Source: Weissella sagaensis (GTDB lineage: Bacteria > Bacillota > Bacilli > Lactobacillales > Lactobacillaceae). From it: a stretch of DNA of 64,000 bases. Below, piece after piece: positions 28,375 through 36,659 of this stretch. The notes under the pieces are model-generated. The model made no database searches. It had not been told where the DNA came from and worked only from the letters and a program-made list of their open reading frames with translations. Every line of letters begins with the position of its first letter. Position 1 is the first letter of the stretch. The DNA lies in contig NZ_BJDT01000010.1 of the NCBI RefSeq assembly GCF_005405285.1, forward strand, positions 1 through 64,000, given 5' to 3'. The translations under genes and the position numbers were made by a program.

Positions 28375-29319
28375 TTAAATTACGTCTGCATGCGCTGCAA
28401 GAATTGCTAACACTTCATTTTCAAACGGAATACTTGGTTGTGCACCTGGCCTCGAAACGGTAACTGATGAGGCTGCCGATCCATATACCATAGCATCTTC
28501 TAGATTACTCAAATCTTTATTTAAACGCGTAGCCATTGCACCAATAAACGTATCGCCTGCTGCCGTTGTATCAACTGCTGTTGTTTTAAAGATAGGTACA
28601 AGTTTTGTTTCACCATTATCTCGCATGTAAAAGGCACCTTGTGATCCTAAAGTAATAATAACGGTATCAATACCCCGCTGGAAGTAATAAACAGCATTAC
28701 GTAGCAACGACTCTTCATCCGTTATCGCCACACCTGTTAACAAGAACGTTTCATGTTCATTAGGAGCAATAACATCCGTTAATTCTAATAATTCCTCAGG
28801 TAAACCACCTGTTTCTGGCATTGGCGCTGGATTAAGAATCGTCTTAACCCCATTTTCATGTGCGATTTTAAATGCTGCAATCACTGCATCAATTGAAATT
28901 TCTAATTGTGCCACCACAAAATCTGATTCAATAATTGCCTCTTTATGATCATTTACATCAGATACTGTCAAATCAGCATTGGCACCACCATAAATATAAA
29001 TCATATTATCACCAGTTTCTTCAGAAACCGTGATATATGCCTGCCCAGTTTCAGCCGTTTTTGAAAACATCACATGATCTGTCAGTAAATTTTTTACTGC
29101 CATATTTTCAGCAATGTTAAATTCACGCCCAACTTTAGTAATCATATTCGTCTGTACACCTGAACGGGCAACTGCAACACCTTGATTTAATCCCTTACCA
29201 CCCATTGCATTTGTTAAATGACTATCTGTATGCAATGTTTCACCACTTTGAGCAAATCTAGGTACTGATACAACACGATCAATATTCGTTGAACCCAACA
29301 CGGTTATTTTTTTTGTCAT
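28375..29319 (-). CDS. rbsK: Ribokinase, PfkB family
   Basis: Phosphorylates ribose (or a similar sugar) at the 5 position with ATP. The 314-aa protein shows the substrate-binding N-terminus VLGSTNIDRVV, the GGKGLNQGVAVAR motif, NPAPMPE, and the catalytic DTTAAGDTFIGAMA with the base Asp. No rbsD, rbsR or ribose transporter is beside it, so the physiological sugar is not confirmed by context. Ribosome binding site GGAGAAAA precedes the ATG. Confidence 0.88.
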   Translation of the reverse strand: MTKKITVLGSTNIDRVVSVPRFAQSGETLHTDSHLTNAMGGKGLNQGVAVARSGVQTNMITKVGREFNIAENMAVKNLLTDHVMFSKTAETGQAYITVSEETGDNMIYIYGGANADLTVSDVNDHKEAIIESDFVVAQLEISIDAVIAAFKIAHENGVKTILNPAPMPETGGLPEELLELTDVIAPNEHETFLLTGVAITDEESLLRNAVYYFQRGIDTVIITLGSQGAFYMRDNGETKLVPIFKTTAVDTTAAGDTFIGAMATRLNKDLSNLEDAMVYGSAASSVTVSRPGAQPSIPFENEVLAILAAHADVI

Positions 29320-29498
29320 TATTTTTCTCCGTATATTATCAATAATTCAGTATTATCTATCCAGACAAATCTTAATAGTTCCTATTATATCGATATAAAT
29401 CATTATGTGCATCTCAAAATAACTGATTTGAATACACTACTAAATTAATTTTTATACAGACTTTACATTTTCATCATGGGTACAATACCGACGTGAGG

Positions 29499-29640
29499 TG
29501 TACCCAAAAAGTTAAAGATGAATAGCTTGGTTTTTTCAAGGCGGTAAATTGTCGAAATTCTTTCGGTGATTTACCGCCTAATTTTGTTTGTATACGTTGC
29601 TTATTATCAATATATCAGCCAATCTTTGACTTGCGCCATA
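29499..29640 (-). mobile_element. Relic of an IS3-family (IS150-like) transposase 3' end
   Basis: On the minus strand the translation ending at the TGA (29536-29538) reads YIDNKQRIQTKLGGKSPKEF then RQFTA. This matches the conserved end of IS3-family OrfB (YNxKRIQTKLxGxSPxEFR). It is followed by a terminus-like TGTACCCAAAAAGTT at the 29499 boundary. The upstream transposase body is missing or scrambled, and no second end is found, so this is a dead remnant. Confidence 0.75.
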
Positions 29641-29827
29641 ATTTTTTGCGCAATTTTAGACAGAAAATAATCACTCATGCACTTTTGCAGTTCATGGTCA
29701 TTAAATTCTATCAGAAATTGTTGCTATTCAAGCAATAGTCCGATGCACTGCTATTGAATCGTGCAATAATAATAAATGAGTTTAAAATAATAATATAAAC
29801 AAATTAAATATTTTTGGAGGTATTATT

Positions 29828-30031
29828 TTGAAAAATTTTTTTAAATTATTAGCTTTATGTTTGTGGTTACTTACACTAATCATTTTTGTACATGCTTTAA
29901 TTAAACATGATTTATGGAGCCTTACACCAATTATTGCGCATAATCATATACAAGGGCTTTTTGGTTGGTCACTAATTTTATCCATAATCTTTTCTGTAAT
30001 TCCTTTTTTCACGGGAAATAAGAAACGTTGA
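29828..30031 (+). CDS. Small two-helix membrane protein, TTG start
   Basis: 67-aa protein of unknown function. It starts with TTG, 7 bases after a strong GGAGG. Two hydrophobic helices (about 5-25 and 40-61) are separated by a polar loop with HDLWSLTPIIAHNHIQG, and the end is basic (GNKKR). The strong ribosome binding site supports it as real. It sits between an IS relic and gene fragments in a decayed region. Confidence 0.65.
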   Translation: MKNFFKLLALCLWLLTLIIFVHALIKHDLWSLTPIIAHNHIQGLFGWSLILSIIFSVIPFFTGNKKR

Positions 30032-30220
30032 TTTAATAAAAACAAATATCAGGACTCTGATAACATATAGAGCTACAAACTCAAAAGCAGTGTTCAATTG
30101 ACTGTCTTTGAAAAGAGGGCTTTTAATATCTTATTCGGTTCGCTTGGCAAGTCGATCTAATCTTTATTTCAAGCATGTGCCAAAAGTGTTTTTACGATAC
30201 TAACCACCGATAATACCAAC

Positions 30221-30249
30221 GTCTCCGTTTATCAGCGGAGGCTTTTTTT
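30221..30249 (+). terminator. Terminator in the decayed region
   Basis: GTCTCCG pairs with CGGAGGC (one G-T pair) around an 8-base loop and is followed by TTTTTTT. The transcript it ends could be that of the small protein at 29828-30031 or a lost gene. Confidence 0.75.
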
Positions 30250-30270
30250 GAAAAAAAAGGAGCCCAACAG

Positions 30271-30480
30271 ATGACACTGTCGAACTTAAAAGGGTATAAC
30301 TTCGCACCCATGAATTGATTAATCATGTTGTAACGTAATTATATAATTACCCGGTCAGAGAAATACTGGCCGCCTATAATTACCAACATTTTGTGTCTAA
30401 AAAAACAGCACAATGGATAGATATTGCAATGCCGTTTTATGACGTTATCGCAAGGATAGTTAATATTTTCATTTATTGTT
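30271..30480 (+). pseudogene. Fragments of a degraded coding region
   Basis: A GGAG site is followed at 8 bases by an ATG opening the 15-residue frame MTLSNLKGYNFAPMN, which stops at 30316-30318. In another frame, 30339 to 30480 reads as 47 residues of protein-like sequence (VREILAAYNYQHFVSKK, then TAQWIDIAMPFYDVIARIV) ending in TAA. The composition looks coding and the frames disagree, so this appears to be the remains of one or two genes. I do not recognise the family. Confidence 0.45.
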
Positions 30481-30521
30481 AAATGTTTAGTATCAAATCA
30501 TATTCGATCTATTAAGTGTGA

Positions 30522-30692
30522 TTATTTTTTCTTCGGAAAATAGACAAGACAAAGAACCAAAGAAACGAGATTAATTATATTTACAACAAAATATAAAAAG
30601 CTTCTCCATCCCGGATTGACGAAAATGTCTATAGCCAAACTAATAATAAAAACACTTAACCATAAAAAGAATATTTTATTATTTTCTTTCAT
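30522..30692 (-). CDS. Small membrane protein, unknown
   Basis: A 56-aa frame from ATG (30690-30692) to TAA, preceded by GAAGAGAAGA. The product begins MKENNKIFFLWLSVFIISLA, has a second hydrophobic stretch (about 32-52, FLYFVVNIINLVSLVLCLVYF) and ends with PKKK. Two helices, a basic end and a plausible ribosome binding site support a real small gene. Function unknown. It may belong with the four-helix protein gene upstream. Confidence 0.55.
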   Translation of the reverse strand: MKENNKIFFLWLSVFIISLAIDIFVNPGWRSFLYFVVNIINLVSLVLCLVYFPKKK

Positions 30693-30927
30693 AAATATCT
30701 TCTCTTCGTTTTAAAGTAGTCTTACTTTACCATGGCTACTTCGTGCCACTACTAGAATTAACAGTAATGCCAAAACTTTGTTAATTCCTTTCTAAGTTTT
30801 TATTAGCATGTGAATAAGTCTCATCTTACTTACAACTTCATACTATGTTTTTCCTATTTTTTGAATATTGCATTGTTACCTAAATTAAACACTAATATTA
30901 ACTGGATAATATAAGCAAGAGAAACTA

Positions 30928-31296
30928 TCATTTTACTTGTTTCTCAATTATATGAATAGTAAAAACAATTATTACAGCTATCAAAATGGCTACACCACCC
31001 GTGACAATAAAAGAGGTGAAATTAACATAACTACCATCAAAAAACATTTGAATACTTAAATAAATAAAAGTTATGAAGGCTACTACACCAAGTCGAATAT
31101 AAGTATTGTGTATTATTTTTGCAATTATCCAACAAACAAGATAAACACCAAATATATAAATAACACCATCAAGCTCTTCATATATGGGACGCCGTTGAAT
31201 AGTATTAATAAACATCTTTAACAATCCGACTATAATCGCTGTAACAAATAGCACAGACAAAGGGTGCTTTTTTAAACATTCATTTATTTTTTTCAT
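30928..31296 (-). CDS. Four-helix membrane protein, unknown
   Basis: 122-aa protein with about four hydrophobic helices (SVLFVTAIIVGLLKMFI, GVIYIFGVYLVCWIIAKII, LGVVAFITFIYLSIQMFF, VTGGVAILIAVIIVFTIHII). The start is the ATG of MKKINECL, behind AAAGGAGAT; an in-frame codon 24 residues earlier has no site. Not recognised. It lies in a cluster of membrane genes with the ABC transporter, but a terminator after the ABC genes separates them. Confidence 0.68.
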   Translation of the reverse strand: MKKINECLKKHPLSVLFVTAIIVGLLKMFINTIQRRPIYEELDGVIYIFGVYLVCWIIAKIIHNTYIRLGVVAFITFIYLSIQMFFDGSYVNFTSFIVTGGVAILIAVIIVFTIHIIEKQVK

Positions 31297-31473
31297 AATA
31301 CTATCTCCTTTATACCGACCACATACGCCATTATGTTCATAATAATAGGCTTGTTGTTGATAATGCATAACCCATAAAATTAAAAAATCTAAAATAGTTA
31401 ATTCGAATTAATTATATTTTGAATATATAGGTTTATATATTCAAATTAACAAATAATACTGACTAAAGCAAAA

Positions 31474-31513
31474 TGAAAAGGCTTTATGGATTTCTTTTCA
31501 ATATCCATAAAGC
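31474..31513 (-). terminator. Terminator of the ABC transporter operon
   Basis: On the minus strand GGCTTTATGGAT pairs with ATCCATAAAGCC around an 11-base loop, followed by TTTTCATTTT. Confidence 0.85.
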
Positions 31514-31560
31514 CCATTATTATCATCGTATTTATTTTCACTCAAAACACTTAATTCTTA

Positions 31561-32223
31561 TCATATTAACGGATTAATTTCCTGTTTTAAATTTGTTACC
31601 GTGTCTTTTGTCAATAACTGATCTCGTGTCCCAGAAAAAGACACCTTACCATCCTTAAGGGTAATAATATGTGCTTTCAAATCATTAACTTCTCGAAAGT
31701 CATGAAGAGTTGTAACAACCGTTTTTCCTCTCTCGTCAACTAGTTCCTGCATCATTTGTAATACAAGCTGAGAATTTGAGAAACTCACACCTGCAGTGGG
31801 TTCGTCAAATAAATACAAATCTCGATCCAATAAATGAGTCCCATAATCAAAAAGTAACTGTAATTCTCCCCCAGAAAGTTGCCCTAGTTTTCGATGAAAA
31901 ATCTTACGTAAACATTGCTCTTTAATCAAACGCCCTGACTCAGTTTCTAATTTATCATCTCCAATCACATTAAACATATTAATAATTTCTTGAACAGTTA
32001 AATTAGAAAAAAATACTGGATTTTGTATCTTGTAAGCAACTGAAACATCTAATATTGGTCGCTTATTTTCATGTAATACTCCAGCAATACTATCAAATAG
32101 TGTCGTTTTACCAGCACCATTTTCTCCCATTAAAATATTTAATCGATTAGGTGTAAATTCAACAGAAAGATCTTTAAGAATATATTGCTGATTATGCATA
32201 ACAGAATAGTTGCTAATTTTCAT
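31561..32223 (-). CDS. ABC transporter ATP-binding protein
   Basis: ATPase of 220 aa energising the permease encoded just upstream. Walker A is GENGAGKTT (about residue 34-42), the signature is LSGGELQLL, Walker B is DLYLFDEPTAG and the H-loop is TTLHDF. It resembles ATPases of ABC-2 type exporters for peptides or drugs. The gene starts 10 bp after the permease gene and ends in a terminator. Substrate unknown. Confidence 0.9.
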   Translation of the reverse strand: MKISNYSVMHNQQYILKDLSVEFTPNRLNILMGENGAGKTTLFDSIAGVLHENKRPILDVSVAYKIQNPVFFSNLTVQEIINMFNVIGDDKLETESGRLIKEQCLRKIFHRKLGQLSGGELQLLFDYGTHLLDRDLYLFDEPTAGVSFSNSQLVLQMMQELVDERGKTVVTTLHDFREVNDLKAHIITLKDGKVSFSGTRDQLLTKDTVTNLKQEINPLI

Positions 32224-32233
32224 CCTTATACCT

Positions 32234-32977
32234 CTACATTTGCTTAACTAATGGGTTAATATTAAATCTTTTTAATGCGAATATCCCGATTATAACCATA
32301 ATCATCGAAACAATAAATAACTGACACATAAGTACGGGCATAAATCCCTGACCCGTTATAATACTTATAATCCACTTTGAAGCAACTAATAGAAATTGTA
32401 CCGGATTTATCATACATATGATTTGAAGATAAAAATTATCTGGATTTATTGTTATTAATGAAAATAATGTAAAAATTAAAATTGTTGCTAATATACTAAT
32501 TGTTTCTGGTTTAATTTTTAAAATCAGCAAAATCATCAGTTCCATATAGATTACAATACCAAATATCAAAAGGAGCAATAAACTTGCTATAAACAACTGT
32601 GATTGCCACATATGATTAAAAATCATAATAGTTAGATTGAAAATAATTAGTTCTAGCATAATGATAGTTATATATACAATAAATGTAGACACTATAATAC
32701 TATTTTTATTAGTTACAATTAACCATAACTGTTTATAAGTTCCATTTTCTCTATAATTAATAACTGATAATATCATAAAATTAAGGATACTTACGAAAAT
32801 AATATATGTCCAAAAAAAACTAATATTACTAAAAATATTTTGTGATTTTACATTACCTACTGGGTTTGCATAAAAAAAATATAGCGTCGGAAATAATAAA
32901 TTAAATATTAAAGAGATTTTGTTATACCGTAGGTTAGATAAAAAAAGTTTATTAATTGCTAAAATATCGTGGGCCAT
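32234..32977 (-). CDS. ABC-2 type permease
   Basis: 247-aa membrane protein with about six hydrophobic helices and a short N-terminal cytoplasmic part (MAHDILAINKLFLSNLRYNK). The layout and the NYRENGTYKQLW loop fit ABC-2 permeases of bacteriocin-immunity or drug-export systems. The gene has an ACGGAGG ribosome binding site and follows a leader of about 315 bases from the predicted promoter. Direction and cargo of transport are not determined. Confidence 0.82.
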   Translation of the reverse strand: MAHDILAINKLFLSNLRYNKISLIFNLLFPTLYFFYANPVGNVKSQNIFSNISFFWTYIIFVSILNFMILSVINYRENGTYKQLWLIVTNKNSIIVSTFIVYITIIMLELIIFNLTIMIFNHMWQSQLFIASLLLLLIFGIVIYMELMILLILKIKPETISILATILIFTLFSLITINPDNFYLQIICMINPVQFLLVASKWIISIITGQGFMPVLMCQLFIVSMIMVIIGIFALKRFNINPLVKQM

Positions 32978-33045
32978 TTTTCCAATACCTCCGTTAATTA
33001 CTGAATAACTGGTTAATTGCCAAAATAATCAGTATTAATTGCATT

Positions 33046-33174
33046 CTAATGATTTGTTTTATTTATTAAAGCTAATAGTTTTGCTGACCCAATCTCTAAA
33101 TTTAGCAAACATTTATATGTACAATATCCCGACAACGGGATAGAATCATTATTTTGTATTAAATAATCCTGCAT
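33046..33174 (-). CDS. Possible 42-residue peptide gene in the ABC leader
   Basis: An open frame from ATG to TAG encodes a 42-aa peptide with two cysteines (SGYCTYKCLLN) and no hydrophobic leader. No Shine-Dalgarno site precedes it, and it overlaps the 18-residue ORF in another frame. It could be a peptide substrate of the transporter or chance. Confidence 0.2.
   Translation of the reverse strand: MQDYLIQNNDSIPLSGYCTYKCLLNLEIGSAKLLALINKTNH
33125..33142 (-). promoter_or_regulatory. Hairpin in the ABC leader
   Basis: TATCCCG and CGGGATA form 7-bp arms around an ACAA/TTGT loop. It lies downstream of two short ORFs and upstream of the permease gene, as expected for an attenuation or pausing element; no T run follows. 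Confidence 0.45.
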
Positions 33175-33205
33175 AATATGTACTAAAAATTTTGCTGCTT
33201 AGCAT
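33149..33205 (-). CDS. Short leader ORF 2 (18 residues)
   Basis: ATG to TAA encoding MLSSKIFSTYYAGLFNTK. AAAGG lies 10 bases upstream, a usable ribosome binding site. It may be a regulatory leader peptide. Confidence 0.3.
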   Translation of the reverse strand: MLSSKIFSTYYAGLFNTK

Positions 33206-33218
33206 CCCCGCTAAACCT

Positions 33219-33263
33219 TTATCTATATTTCCAATGTTTACAGCTCAAAACTTCACTAAACAT
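33219..33263 (-). CDS. Short leader ORF 1 (14 residues)
   Basis: ATG to TAA encoding MFSEVLSCKHWKYR, preceded by AAAAAGGTG. It is the first ORF of the predicted transcript. Possible leader peptide. Confidence 0.3.
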   Translation of the reverse strand: MFSEVLSCKHWKYR

Positions 33264-33299
33264 ATGAAATACACCTTTTTGCACCTAAAACATGTAATC

Positions 33300-33328
33300 A
33301 TTAAACCCTTTTTCAAAAGCATTGTCAA
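33300..33328 (-). promoter_or_regulatory. Promoter of the ABC transporter operon
   Basis: On the minus strand TTGACA (323-328 side) and TTTAAT (300-305 side) are 17 bases apart. The predicted transcript has a leader of about 315 bases before the permease gene. Confidence 0.65.
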
Positions 33329-33401
33329 CGATTTAATTACAAGAAAATTAGAAAAATGAATATATAATAATTTTCTTGTAATCGCATATATAATTATATA
33401 T

Positions 33402-33443
33402 AAAAAAGCTTGCAAGTCTGACAAAATTGTCAGTCTCACAAGC
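33402..33443 (-). terminator. Terminator of the MFS gene
   Basis: On the minus strand an interrupted stem (GCTTGTGAGACTGAC / GTCAGACTTGCAAGC) is followed by TTTTTT. Confidence 0.85.
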
Positions 33444-33476
33444 CATATTTCACAAATTATTTAATTAAAAACTTCA

Positions 33477-34862
33477 TTACTTAGCCGTCTTAGTCTTCAT
33501 AAAGATAACTAACCAAATCAAACTAATAGCAACAATAACCGTACTAAATACGATTAAGTGACCAAAACCAGTGGCTGTTTGTGCTGCGACAGCCGCTTTT
33601 GTTGTGCCCGTTGTTTGAATAAACAAAGCGGCAACCGTTGTTCCTACTGCACCAATAAATTGTTGCATTGTATTGAACACTGCATTAACATCCCCAGACT
33701 GTTGTGGCTTAACTTCAGCAACTCCCGCAGTCATTGACACACTAAAGGTCAAGTTTCGTGCTAACGTAAACAAAGCGTAAACAACTGTCAAACCAATCGT
33801 CATAATATTTGGTGCCATAAATGAAAAGACAATCATAACTGCCAAGAACGCAATAGTTCCCCAAGCTAATGGCTTGTTAGCACCATTTTTGTCATACATT
33901 GACCCATAAATTGGTGCAACAGCAGAACCTAACAATGAACCTGGCATCAAGATAAATCCTGCAACCATTGTCGTCGTACCTAGTGTTAATTGTGTATATT
34001 GTGGTAATGCAAAATTAACAGCTAGATTAATTGCTTGTGATGTAGCGTAAATTAATAATGCCATGACAAGTGCTTTACTACGGAAAATGGTTAAATCAAT
34101 CAATTGATGTTGTGCTTTCTTAGCAACCATGATAAATGCAATCATTGTCACAACTGCAATTACAAGCAAGCTAATAATCATGACCGTAATTTTACCGGAC
34201 TCTAGTTGTCCCAAAGCCAATAATGCTGATGTTAGTGACACACCAACTAACAAAAATTGACCTAAAGCAAACTTGTTAGTTGCCTTTGGTACTTTTGTAT
34301 CCAGATTAAACCAACCAATTAATAATGAAATAAGTGCAACTGGTAAAATAATCATGAAAATAGCACGCCAACCTAATGTATAGGCAACTACACCACCATA
34401 AACAGGGCCTAATGCTGGTGCCAATGAAATAATCAATGTCCCAAATCCCATATATTTACCTAATTGAGACATTGGCACACTGGTAAAGATAATGTTAAAC
34501 ACTAATGGTAATGCAAATCCAGTCCCGACTGCCATGATCAAGCGACCAAATAATAGTAACCAAAAACTAGGGGCAACCATTGCAATAACGTCACCAATAA
34601 CAAATGCAAGCCAACCTATCATATATGTTTGGCGCTTACTCAAAATTGCATTAAAGTGTGCTGACGTTAACATCATCAAAGCAACGACTAATAGATAAGC
34701 CGTTGTTAACCATTGTACAGTCCCCATTGGTTGATGAAATTGTTGAATTAATTCTGGAAACGTCACATTCATAGACGTTTCTGTTAGAATACCTGAAAAT
34801 CCCAAAATGGCAGTGGCCACAATCGACCAAATAACCTTGGGTGAAACTTTTTGCTCCTGCAT
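33477..34862 (-). CDS. MFS multidrug exporter, DHA2 type
   Basis: Major facilitator protein of 461 aa with about 14 helices, of the drug:H+ antiporter-2 group (LmrB/QacA relatives). Helix 1 contains LTETSMNVTFPEL, the usual DHA2 variant of LDxTIVNVALP; WLTTAYLLVVA and the motif C-like SLAPALGPVYGGVVAYTLGWRAIF follow. The ribosome binding site is AGGAGG. No regulator is adjacent, so the inducer is unknown. Confidence 0.9.
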   Translation of the reverse strand: MQEQKVSPKVIWSIVATAILGFSGILTETSMNVTFPELIQQFHQPMGTVQWLTTAYLLVVALMMLTSAHFNAILSKRQTYMIGWLAFVIGDVIAMVAPSFWLLLFGRLIMAVGTGFALPLVFNIIFTSVPMSQLGKYMGFGTLIISLAPALGPVYGGVVAYTLGWRAIFMIILPVALISLLIGWFNLDTKVPKATNKFALGQFLLVGVSLTSALLALGQLESGKITVMIISLLVIAVVTMIAFIMVAKKAQHQLIDLTIFRSKALVMALLIYATSQAINLAVNFALPQYTQLTLGTTTMVAGFILMPGSLLGSAVAPIYGSMYDKNGANKPLAWGTIAFLAVMIVFSFMAPNIMTIGLTVVYALFTLARNLTFSVSMTAGVAEVKPQQSGDVNAVFNTMQQFIGAVGTTVAALFIQTTGTTKAAVAAQTATGFGHLIVFSTVIVAISLIWLVIFMKTKTAK

Positions 34863-34941
34863 AACTCCTCCTAAATAAAAAAAGTGCTTGATTTTTATTT
34901 AAACACATTTCTTAATTATGTGTAAGTATCTTTTATGTTAC

Positions 34942-34986
34942 AAAAAAAAATAAATGAATTGTTAGCTTAAAAAACAACTCATTTAT
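34942..34986 (-). terminator. Terminator of the LysM gene
   Basis: On the minus strand ATAAATGAGTTGTT pairs with AACAATTCATTTAT around a 9-base loop (one mismatch), followed by TTTTTTTT. Confidence 0.8.
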
Positions 34987-34991
34987 CTTGA

Positions 34992-35387
34992 TTATTTAAT
35001 TGTTAACGTTTCACCTTCCCTTAAATTATTGACATCAACATCAGGATTTAAGGATTGTAATTCATCAACACTCAAGCCATATTTGGTAGCTATTGCATAA
35101 CCTGTCTCACCTGCAGCCACTTCAATTTTAGATAATGCGGCTGTTGCATGACTTTTAGTCGATTTAGCACTTACGGCTGCTTTTTTTGACGTTGCTAACT
35201 TTGGCTTACTTTTTTGTTTATGTTTACTGCTATCTGAAGCAGCATCAGCAGCCATGTCAGTTTGGTTATCTTTATGTGTCACCCTATCATAGGCAATCGG
35301 TATGAAAAAACCGATTAGAAAAATTGCGACGTAGCCAACTAAAATGATAATCCAATATTTAATACGAGAAGGTTTTTTTGTTTTCAT
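34992..35387 (-). CDS. Membrane-anchored LysM-domain protein
   Basis: 131-aa protein with a basic cytoplasmic tail, one membrane helix (about 12-31, WIIILVGYVAIFLIGFFIPI), a Lys/Ser/Ala-rich linker and a single C-terminal LysM (about 87-131: AGETGYAIATKYGLSVDELQSLNPDVD...LREGETLTIK). LysM binds N-acetylglucosamine in peptidoglycan, so it likely tethers or senses the wall. No catalytic domain is present. Divergent from the BrkB-like gene. Confidence 0.85.
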   Translation of the reverse strand: MKTKKPSRIKYWIIILVGYVAIFLIGFFIPIAYDRVTHKDNQTDMAADAASDSSKHKQKSKPKLATSKKAAVSAKSTKSHATAALSKIEVAAGETGYAIATKYGLSVDELQSLNPDVDVNNLREGETLTIK

Positions 35388-35509
35388 TTTATAATCTCAC
35401 TTTATCTTTTTATTTATCTACGTCTAAAACTAAAATTTTTTGCACGTCATATCGTAATATTTGATAGAATTAGATGATTATTGTTAATTTTATCAGGAGA
35501 ATGTACATC

Positions 35510-36400
35510 GTGAAACTGCTTTTCAAAAATCTTATGAATAATAAATTCATTACAACTATTATTAATGTTGTTTCCCGTGTCGATATTATAACTGCCAGTT
35601 CATCGATTGCTTACTTCGGGCTACTATCTTTGTTTCCTGGTATTGTCATCCTAAGTACTATTCTACCTTATTTAGGACTAACAATTGATACAGCATTAAA
35701 TTACGTCCAAACAGCCGTACCTGAATCTGTCTTTACCTTTCTTGACCCTATAATTAGATCTGTGCTAAGCCAAAATGGTGTTGGTGCCCTATCTATCTCA
35801 ATTATCATTACCCTTTGGTCATTATCTCGTGTTGTCTCCGCAATTCGAGTTGCTCAAAATGGGATTTATAATATTCAACCAAATAATGTTGCTATTTTTA
35901 ATCGCTTCATTTCCATGTTTTGGTTAATTATTATTATGTTTATTATTGGTATCTTACTAATCATCGCCTCAATTGGATCAAATATTTTAGATGCTCTACC
36001 AATTAGTAGTCAAATTATTTATAAAATTGAATCTGCCAAACGTCTCATTGTTATTGTTGGTTTATTTATTGGTGCTTTCCTTTTTAATACCTTCTTACCT
36101 AGAGAAAAGCCGCGATTTATTTGGAATTTTTTGGGTACAATTAACCAAATCACACTGGTCATTTGGTTAGCTAAAGCATTTGGATGGTATATAAATATTG
36201 CTGCTCGCACTTTCTCTTTTTACCAAGCCTTGAGCTCTGCCATCATTTTACTACTTTGGCTTAACTTTATTGCGTTATCATCATTAGTTGGCACAATTAT
36301 TACTGCTATTTTGCAAGAACTATTTCCAGCACATATCAGTGATCGTGCTAGTAATTGGTATATGATTAAACTTTTTTTCCGAAATTCAGGAAAAAAATAA
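35510..36400 (+). CDS. YihY/BrkB-family membrane protein
   Basis: Membrane protein of 296 aa with about six helices of the YihY/UPF0761 type. The GTG at 35510 is chosen because AGGAGA lies 10 bases upstream; in-frame ATGs at 35474 and 35501 are too far from or too close to it. Family marks are SSSIAYFGLLSLFPGIVILSTILPYLG near the N-terminus, the small-residue-rich helix pattern and LLWLNFIALSSLVGTIITAIL near the end. Despite old names (RNase BN, virulence factor BrkB), function is unknown. Confidence 0.85.
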   Translation: MKLLFKNLMNNKFITTIINVVSRVDIITASSSIAYFGLLSLFPGIVILSTILPYLGLTIDTALNYVQTAVPESVFTFLDPIIRSVLSQNGVGALSISIIITLWSLSRVVSAIRVAQNGIYNIQPNNVAIFNRFISMFWLIIIMFIIGILLIIASIGSNILDALPISSQIIYKIESAKRLIVIVGLFIGAFLFNTFLPREKPRFIWNFLGTINQITLVIWLAKAFGWYINIAARTFSFYQALSSAIILLLWLNFIALSSLVGTIITAILQELFPAHISDRASNWYMIKLFFRNSGKK

Positions 36401-36409
36401 AATAAAACG

Positions 36410-36438
36410 TTGTATTATCGGACTTTTTGCGTTATATT
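36410..36438 (+). promoter_or_regulatory. Promoter of a candidate small RNA
   Basis: TTGTAT (410-415) and TATATT (433-438) are 17 bases apart. The predicted start, about 36443-36446, coincides with the first base of the stem described next. Confidence 0.6.
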
Positions 36439-36442
36439 ATTA

Positions 36443-36547
36443 AGTGTTACGAGAAAGTATATTTCTCTGACTATATGTACAAAAACTCATAACACTAAGT
36501 AGCGATGCTTAGTATTGTAGGCCTAACTAACCTACAACCTACTCCTT
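36443..36547 (+). ncRNA. Candidate structured small RNA
   Basis: Three successive stems can be drawn. P1 pairs AGTGTTACGAG (443-453) with CTCATAACACT (486-496), one A-C mismatch, enclosing 32 bases with further pairing. P2 pairs CTAAGTA (495-501) with TGCTTAG (506-512), closed by GCGA, a GNRA tetraloop, and overlaps P1 by 2 bases. P3 pairs TTGTAGG (515-521) with CCTACAA (531-537). A single-stranded CCTACTCCTT follows, complementary to a Shine-Dalgarno-like AAGGAGTAGG. No open frame or downstream plus-strand gene is present. The RNA may end about here or run to the terminator at 36621. I recognise no known family. Confidence 0.45.
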
Positions 36548-36620
36548 AAAATATAATTATAAACACACAGTCGACTGTTGTTTATGATTAATGTCATCAT
36601 GATTAACGTCTAATGACATA

Positions 36621-36659
36621 AAAAAACACTAGCAACCCCACATTGCTAGTGTTTTTTTT
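36621..36659. terminator. Bidirectional terminator
   Basis: AAAAAACACTAGCAA pairs with TTGCTAGTGTTTTTT around a 7-base loop. It ends the DUF4097 operon on the minus strand and could end a plus-strand RNA starting near 36443. Confidence 0.9.

Noticed and set aside
30100..30220. tRNA-like stretch near GGTTCGCTTGGCAAGTCGATC
   Set aside because: No cloverleaf can be drawn and there is no acceptor stem or CCA.
33245..33439. 64-codon minus-strand ORF upstream of the ABC operon
   Set aside because: It covers the MFS terminator and the ABC promoter and has no ribosome binding site.
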